NCBI GenBank assembly: GCA_003545155.1
Contig: DQCH01000062.1
Span: 1-11,659 of the forward strand
DNA: 11,659 nucleotides
Direction of reading: 5' to 3'
Origin: Candidatus Acetothermia bacterium
Lineage (GTDB): Bacteria; Bipolaricaulota; Bipolaricaulia; UBA7950; UBA9294
Shown: piece by piece, positions 8,265 through 11,659 of the stretch
Position numbering within the stretch: the stretch's first letter is position 1
Layout: each line of letters starts with the position of its first letter
The notes under the pieces: model-generated
What the model saw: only the letters and a program-made list of their open reading frames with translations
The model's database searches: none
What the model was told of the DNA's origin: nothing
Translations under genes and position numbers: made by a program

Positions 8265-8539
8265 GCGCCTGTGCGTGGTCCCGTTGTGAGAAGACACCAG
8301 GCGCTTCACAGGCAGCCAGCTCAGGCCAAGTTATTCTCTAACACCCGCAGAGGCTCGCTTACCGCTGCTCCCTTCCGGGCCTGACGGGGTTTACAAGCAT
8401 GCGCCGCAGAGAGCTCGACCCTCAACACCGCTTGCCCGAGAACGGACCCTACTGCCTTCCCCCTCTGGGAACCCTTCGGCTCCACTATAGCGGGTTGTGG
8501 ATTTCAGGGGACCGCTAGCCCCCCACCTAGCACAGGCGC
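8265..8539 (-). ncRNA. ffs: Large bacterial SRP RNA (with Alu domain)
   Basis: RNA component of the signal recognition particle. On the minus strand the highly conserved helix-8 core (GTCAGGCCCGGAAGGGAGCA and following bases, about 8358-8385) holds the GGAA tetraloop that binds Ffh. The 5' part (about 8480-8539) reads GTGCTAGGTGGGG, TAGCGGT and CCGCTATAGTGG, which matches the Alu-type domain of Bacillus-like long SRP RNAs. The ends were set by a perfect 10-bp terminal helix: GCGCCTGTGC at the 5' end (8539-8530) pairs with GCACAGGCGC at the 3' end (8274-8265). The length is about 275 nt, as expected for the large form. The 5' end lies only 3 nt after the tRNA-Ser 3' end, so processing of the tRNA may define it. 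No T-rich terminator follows. Confidence 0.95.
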
Positions 8540-8542
8540 TTT

Positions 8543-8627
8543 CGGAGGGGGCGGGATTCGAACCCGCGGTACCCGAAGGTACACCAGTTCTCCAAACTAG
8601 CGGCTTAGACCGCTCACCCACCCCTCC
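8543..8627 (-). tRNA. tRNA-Ser (anticodon GGA)
   Basis: Class II tRNA of 85 nt including a G discriminator. Acceptor GGAGGGG pairs with CCCCTCC; the anticodon arm CTAGT/ACTGG encloses the loop TTGGAGA, giving anticodon GGA (codons UCC/UCU). The long variable arm is TACC-TTCG-GGTA, and the T arm is GCGGG-TTCGAAT-CCCGC. The long variable arm and G discriminator fit serine. CCA is not encoded (GAAAGCG follows). It is transcribed just ahead of the SRP RNA from the promoter at 8641-8669. Confidence 0.96.
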
Positions 8628-8640
8628 TGCTTTATTGATC

Positions 8641-8669
8641 ATTCTAGGGGCAAAGGGCCACGATTTCAA
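8641..8669 (-). promoter_or_regulatory. Sigma70-type promoter of tRNA-Ser/SRP RNA unit
   Basis: On the minus strand, -35 TTGAAA (8669-8664) and -10 TAGAAT (8646-8641) are separated by exactly 17 nt. Transcription would begin near 8634, about 7 nt before the mature tRNA 5' end. Both boxes are one mismatch from consensus and the placement is right for a stable-RNA promoter. Confidence 0.8.
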
Positions 8670-8709
8670 CCGCACTTGCGTTCTGAAGGCTACTTCTCGG
8701 ATCCAATTG

Positions 8710-8756
8710 GACAGGAGATCTTAACCAGGATGTGCTACCACCTGCGCCACATTCCG
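8710..8756 (-). pseudogene. tRNA-like fragment (5' half, tRNA-Pro-like)
   Basis: The minus strand reads CGGAATG followed by TGGCGCAGGTGGTAGCAC, which has the layout of a tRNA acceptor strand, bases 8-9 and a D arm (C/G-rich stem, GG in the loop). A first base C and TGGCGCAG resemble tRNA-Pro. After this the expected anticodon stem does not pair, there is no T arm, and no CATTCCG closes the acceptor stem. It is therefore at most a broken tRNA remnant. A chance match is possible. Confidence 0.3.
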
Positions 8757-9059
8757 CCGAACTACGATGAGTTTTTAAGTGGAGCGTCGGAACGCCGCTT
8801 TTCGATCCCTCGGGGTTGTGACATGAATCTAAGGAAGGTTTTGATTCAAGCTATTTGAGTCTAGAACCAGGGATTCCTTAAATGAGTGACTCTAAGCTGA
8901 GCTTAAAAAACTTTCAAGCGCTCGTGGCGCAAGTAAAAGATGTGAAACTTTTGCCATACTCCACCACACCGCGATGTTCATCGCTTTGGCTTGGAGGTAC
9001 GTCACAAGGGCCAGCGCTCGTAGATCAGCTTCCTTAAGCTTGAAGACTGCGTCTTAAAT

Positions 9060-9230
9060 CTACTTCTTTTCTTCCCGCTTGAGATAGTCAAGGATCGCGT
9101 CAACAACCAGGTAGTTGATCGACCGATCGCGTTTCCTGCTCAGGCGAATCAGCCGCTCGACGGGTTTCTGATCCTTCTTTGTCTGTGGGATGTAAATGGA
9201 GATTTTGTCAAAGATCTCCTTTCTAGCCAT
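9060..9230 (-). CDS. Small ribbon-helix-helix (CopG/Arc-like) DNA-binding protein
   Basis: A 56-aa protein. It begins MARKEIFDKISIYIP, where KISIYIP would be the DNA-contacting beta strand. Two predicted helices follow, KPVERLIRLSRKRD and SINYLVVDAILDYLKREE; the turn RDRSINYLVVDAI is very close to the usual ribbon-helix-helix pattern of a small polar turn followed by a hydrophobic second helix. Such proteins act as dimeric repressors, toxin-antitoxin antitoxins or plasmid/phage regulators. The start is firm: AAGGAGGT at 9237-9244 sits 6 nt before the ATG. A TATAAT (9259-9264) lies upstream. No toxin gene is adjacent, so its target is unknown. It is short and would be missed by common length cut-offs. 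Confidence 0.78.
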   Translation of the reverse strand: MARKEIFDKISIYIPQTKKDQKPVERLIRLSRKRDRSINYLVVDAILDYLKREEKK

Positions 9231-9236
9231 GTGGTT

Positions 9237-9264
9237 ACCTCCTTAAGGTCTTTATTACATTATA
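9237..9264 (-). promoter_or_regulatory. Candidate promoter -10 and strong ribosome binding site of the RHH gene
   Basis: Minus strand: perfect TATAAT at 9264-9259, followed by AAGGAGGT at 9244-9237. The hexamer 17 nt upstream of the -10 is TTTCTT, a poor -35, so the promoter is only a candidate; the ribosome binding site is clear. If used, the leader is about 20 nt and any RHH autoregulation would act close to the start codon. Confidence 0.5.
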
Positions 9265-9361
9265 CATTCTATCGCTAGGAGAAGAAACGCGCAAATTCAA
9301 CCCCTTGCTCACTGTAAAAAGGACGGGGTGCCTTGTAAAGCCTCCTCTATAATTTCTAAAA

Positions 9362-9375
9362 AGAGTTCAGACTCT
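9362..9375 (-). terminator. Weak candidate terminator after the 199-aa gene
   Basis: Minus strand AGAGT-CTGA-ACTCT forms a 5-bp stem with a 4-nt loop and is followed directly by TTTT. It lies 66 nt after the stop of the membrane-anchored protein gene. The stem is short and AT-rich, so termination would be inefficient. Confidence 0.3.
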
Positions 9376-9426
9376 AATAATCCCCTCTTCATCGACAGCG
9401 AGATGTGGACGTTGGAGTAAACCCTT

Positions 9427-9438
9427 AAAAGAGACGCT
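9427..9438. repeat. 12-bp direct repeat, left copy
   Basis: AAAAGAGACGCT; an identical copy at 10234-10245 in the same orientation, 807 bp away. The two copies bracket the 199-aa membrane protein gene. No transposase or terminal inverted repeat is visible, so the origin is unknown. Confidence 0.5.
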
Positions 9439-9440
9439 TC

Positions 9441-10040
9441 CTACCTGATAATAAACCTAAAAGTGTAATACTTTATCTGGGGTTCAGTGCAACATGGGTC
9501 ACTGGCTTCTAACGCCAACACGAATAAGAACGGTCCCTGGTCAAACACATCGGAGGAGACAGACCAACTATCGTCGACCCAATCAACCTCTGATAGCGGG
9601 AAGACCGCGTCAAACAAATCACCACCCGGAGCAATCGAGATGGGTGGGGAAGAGAGCGGCCCGAATAGACCTAACTGCTCTTCATGGACGATGTTGACCG
9701 TATTTGCACAGGGGAGCTGTATTGAGCAAAGATCCCATAAGACGGTAACGACATCGTCTGAGGCGTTGTGTAGCCAGAAAGGCAGCTTGCTTTCCACGCC
9801 GTCAGCCGTACAAGCGGCGTCAAAAGATATGCGGATAGTGTCGTCTTCATAGACTGCCTTCTCCGAATAGATTGGGTCCAACATCTCAAGTGACTTTGGA
9901 GGAAGCACGTTTATTTCCGTAGTTTCTGCGACTTCTGTAACTTCTGGTGCTACGGTTGTGTATCTAAGTGCAAGGCCACCCAGAAGCAACGCCCCCATAA
10001 CAGCAACAATAATCCCAATCTTGACAATCTCGTCATCCAC
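9441..10040 (-). CDS. Membrane-anchored protein of unknown function, beta-sandwich-like
   Basis: I do not recognise a named family. The 199-aa protein has a short acidic N-terminus, one hydrophobic helix (about 8-26) that should anchor it, a Pro/Thr/Glu-rich linker (about 30-50), and an extracytoplasmic domain rich in predicted beta strands. The stretch PFWLHNASDDVVTVLWD followed by SPPISIAPGG resembles Ig-like or FxLYD-type extracellular beta domains (inference from pattern only). Five cysteines (77, 105, 111, 183, 184) could form disulfides; there is no lipobox. The start is a GTG at 10040 with GGGGTGA 6 nt upstream; an ATG at 10036 is out of frame. A candidate terminator follows. The gene lies alone in the AT-richer gap and is flanked by a 12-bp direct repeat. 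Confidence 0.72.
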   Translation of the reverse strand: MDDEIVKIGIIVAVMGALLLGGLALRYTTVAPEVTEVAETTEINVLPPKSLEMLDPIYSEKAVYEDDTIRISFDAACTADGVESKLPFWLHNASDDVVTVLWDLCSIQLPCANTVNIVHEEQLGLFGPLSSPPISIAPGGDLFDAVFPLSEVDWVDDSWSVSSDVFDQGPFLFVLALEASDPCCTEPQIKYYTFRFIIR

Positions 10041-10366
10041 GTTTTCTCACCCCTTTTTAAAAATCCTTACCTAACCGATCAAGTTTAACTTATCATGCCA
10101 TTACAGAGATCAACTGAGAACCTCACTTGGCCATAAGGAAGGAGAAGCCGGTCACCACTTTTGTGGGGCCGTAGGACCGAAAGGCCTGATCGGGCGAGCC
10201 AATGCCCCCAAGGTTGTGGGAAGAGGAACGGCAAAAAGAGACGCTCCTGACTTGCTTCCTTGAGATAGGTAAGATAATTCGCGTTGCAGCACCAAAATGT
10301 GATGTTAGGCTGTCTTTACCAAGCGCAGGAACTTCAAAGGGTTAATCCTGACAGTAAAGAGCAAAA
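10041..10366. other. Intergenic stretch with hairpins, no recognised gene
   Basis: No open frame of note. At 10155-10166 CCAC-TTTT-GTGG forms a hairpin. Immediately after, 10173-10187 folds as AGG-a-CC-GAAA-GG-CCT, a GNRA-capped stem with one bulged A, and the flanking GGCC at 10167-10170 could extend it. This GC-rich block (about 10140-10230) stands out from AT-richer sequence on both sides and could be a structured RNA or part of a leader, but it matches no riboswitch or small RNA I know. One copy of the 12-bp repeat lies at 10234-10245. Confidence 0.4.
10234..10245. repeat. 12-bp direct repeat, right copy
   Basis: AAAAGAGACGCT, identical to 9427-9438. It lies about 195 bp upstream of the GTG start of the 199-aa gene. 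Confidence 0.5.
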
Positions 10367-10438
<72 letters not shown>

Positions 10439-10450
10439 GGTATAATAACA

Positions 10451-10479
10451 ATTATAGTGGTCTTATTTCAATCAATCAA
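10451..10479 (-). promoter_or_regulatory. Sigma70-type promoter of tRNA-Thr
   Basis: Minus strand: -35 TTGATT (10479-10474) and a perfect -10 TATAAT (10456-10451) with a 17-nt spacer. Transcription would start near 10444, about 6 nt before the mature tRNA. The -35 box lies only 11 bp from the divergent rqcH start codon. Confidence 0.82.
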
Positions 10480-10490
10480 CTGGAGAGGAT

Positions 10491-11659
10491 ATGGACGGAT
10501 TGGCGATTGCAGCCTCGCTCACCGAGATAGAGAAGGCGGTCGTTGGAGGGGTCATTCGGACTATCTACCAGCCGGAACATGGGACGTTTGTCCTGCATCT
10601 GTTTGTGGGCAGGGCCATCCGCCTCCTTGTCTCCCCGAGAGAAGCGGCCTTTCACCTGACGCAGCTTGAGCTTCCCTATCCTGTGACTCCTTCGCCGTTT
10701 GTGATGCTCCTGCGGAAACACTTGCGTGGCGGGAGGATCGTCAGTATCGAGCAATCGGGGTGGGACCGGGTCGTCACCCTGACGGTAGAACGTCGTCGGG
10801 CGGAGGAGGAAGAAAGATTTTTCCTGATTGTGGAGCTTCTTGGAGTGCGAGGAAACCTGATCCTCCTACGGGGTGATCGAGTTCTCGCGGCGCTTCGAAC
10901 TGGGCCTCGTGTGGTCCCTGGAGAGGTCTATCAGCCGCTCCCCCCGCAGGATAAGATCGATCCGTCAAAGATGAATTGTGCGCTTCTCGAAGAGGCCCTT
11001 GATCAAGAGGAGCCGGTTCGTGCCTTGGTGCATCGCATCGACGGAATCGGGCGCAGAACGGCGGAGGCGATTGTCATGCGAGCCCAGGCTCGCTCCGATG
11101 AACCGCTGACAGAGGGGATCTTGGAGAGTTTGTCCTTCCTCCTAAGACGGGTGGAGGACCCGCAAGCAGAGGTCGATCGGGTGTCGAATCGGGCCGCGTT
11201 CTTCCCGCTCATTCCTCCTGGTGAACAATACCCCAATTTCTCCGACGCGCTCGACACAGAGTGGGGAGAAAAGCGCGAGGCGACACAGAGTGATGGGGCA
11301 CAGAAGCCGTTTCGAGAGGGGCTCTTGCACGCGATCGCTAAACGGGAGCGGACCGTGAAGAAGCTCAAGGAGTGGCTCGCTGATGCGGAATCTGAGGAGC
11401 GACTTCGATATCACGCCGACCTGATTATGATCCACCAGAGTTCGCTCACCCGCCGGATGCGCGAGGCGGCCCTCCTTGACCCAGTAAGTGAGGAGAAGAT
11501 CGTAATTCCACTCAACCCACGGTTGAACCCAATCGAGAACGCACAGGCCCTGTATGAGCGAGCCAAACGGCTTCATCGGGGACGCCCGATTGTCACCCGA
11601 CGCCTGCACCGATTGGAGGAGGAGATGGCGAGGTTACGCGAAGGGGTTGAGGCCCTCGA
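10491..11659 (+). CDS. rqcH: RqcH/NFACT-family ribosome quality control protein, N-terminal part (3' end outside window)
   Basis: Bacterial homologue of Rqc2/NEMF (older name: fibronectin-binding protein FbpA family). RqcH binds stalled 50S subunits carrying peptidyl-tRNA and recruits tRNA-Ala to add C-terminal alanine tails. 389 residues are visible, with no stop before the edge. The NFACT-N domain shows MLLRKHLRGGRIVSIEQ followed by WDRVV; D92-R93 match the D-R pair needed for tailing in Bacillus RqcH. Further on are a nucleic-acid-binding (HhH-like) stretch VHRIDGIGRRTAEAI, a coiled-coil region (about 305-370), and LNPRLNPIENAQALYERAKR, the family's best signature. The ATG at 10491 has GGAGAGG at 10482-10488. 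The gene is divergent from tRNA-Thr; plus-strand TATAAT (10441-10446) and TATAGT (10453-10458) are possible -10 boxes without good -35 partners. Confidence 0.93.
   Translation, partial: MDGLAIAASLTEIEKAVVGGVIRTIYQPEHGTFVLHLFVGRAIRLLVSPREAAFHLTQLELPYPVTPSPFVMLLRKHLRGGRIVSIEQSGWDRVVTLTVERRRAEEEERFFLIVELLGVRGNLILLRGDRVLAALRTGPRVVPGEVYQPLPPQDKIDPSKMNCALLEEALDQEEPVRALVHRIDGIGRRTAEAIVMRAQARSDEPLTEGILESLSFLLRRVEDPQAEVDRVSNRAAFFPLIPPGEQYPNFSDALDTEWGEKREATQSDGAQKPFREGLLHAIAKRERTVKKLKEWLADAESEERLRYHADLIMIHQSSLTRRMREAALLDPVSEEKIVIPLNPRLNPIENAQALYERAKRLHRGRPIVTRRLHRLEEEMARLREGVEAL

Larger units (their letters stand above)
8628..9059. other. Gene-poor gap between tRNA-Ser and the RHH gene
   Basis: No convincing protein gene. 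Beyond the promoter at 8641-8669 and the tRNA-like fragment, it holds several small hairpins: GCGT-CGGA-ACGC at 8784-8795, GCGATG-TT-CATCGC at 8972-8985, AGCTT-CCTT-AAGCT at 9027-9040 and AAGAC-TGC-GTCTT at 9043-9055. None has a T tract that would make a clear terminator. A 51-codon plus-strand frame (8882-9037) and a 53-codon start-poor minus-strand frame (8892-9053) overlap each other; neither resembles a family I know, and at most one could be real. Confidence 0.5.

Noticed and set aside
8391..8675. Open frames on both strands across the SRP RNA and tRNA-Ser
   Set aside because: Overlap two clear structural RNAs; no ribosome binding site or protein family pattern.
8784..8804. GCGT-CGGA-ACGC hairpin with TTTT downstream as a plus-strand terminator
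   Set aside because: Only 4 bp of stem, spacer before the T run, and no plus-strand gene upstream to terminate.
10476..11609. Minus-strand open frames (92, 64, 121, 155 codons) opposite rqcH
   Set aside because: The plus strand encodes a continuous NFACT-N domain with its signature motifs; the others are antisense shadows.

Overview
The window is a GC-rich bacterial chromosome segment. It is mostly dense core genes, with a sparser, more AT-rich stretch between two tRNA genes. The lineage cannot be fixed from sequence alone. A large SRP RNA with an Alu domain, a bacterial rtcB/archease pair, a dnaE whose PHP metal ligands all look present, and a membrane-anchored YvcK argue against Enterobacteria and fit a deep-branching or Gram-positive-like, possibly thermophilic group. 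A candidate phylum such as Bipolaricaulota/Acetothermia is a low-confidence guess.

Positions 1-5655 (+) hold a tightly packed unit: the 3' part of enolase, an FtsB/DivIC-type division protein, the DNA polymerase III alpha subunit (TTG start overlapping the ftsB stop), and a YvcK/CofD-like protein with two N-terminal membrane helices (ATGA overlap with dnaE). Glycolysis, division, replication and cell-wall/carbon control are thus probably transcribed together.

Positions 5645-8136 (-) hold a compact RNA-repair operon, transcribed thpR (2H phosphoesterase), archease, rtcB (RNA ligase). It converges on yvcK with an 11-bp overlap of the 3' ends. Upstream on the same strand lie a large-type SRP RNA (8265-8539) and, 3 nt before it, tRNA-Ser(GGA) (8543-8627). 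Both sit behind a clear sigma70-type promoter (TTGAAA-N17-TAGAAT). No convincing terminator separates the SRP RNA from the repair operon.

Positions 8628-10366 are gene-poor. They contain a tRNA-like fragment, a 56-aa ribbon-helix-helix protein with a strong ribosome binding site, a 199-aa membrane-anchored protein of unknown function, and an unassigned hairpin-rich intergenic stretch. A 12-bp direct repeat flanks the 199-aa gene. tRNA-Thr(CGU) (10367-10438, -) follows, behind a strong promoter. The rqcH/NFACT ribosome-quality-control gene runs divergently off the right edge.

Taken together, 5645-10438 is rich in RNA biology: RNA end repair and ligation, SRP RNA and two tRNAs, next to a ribosome-rescue factor. 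The most interesting combination is the tRNA-Ser/SRP RNA/thpR-archease-rtcB arrangement on one strand.
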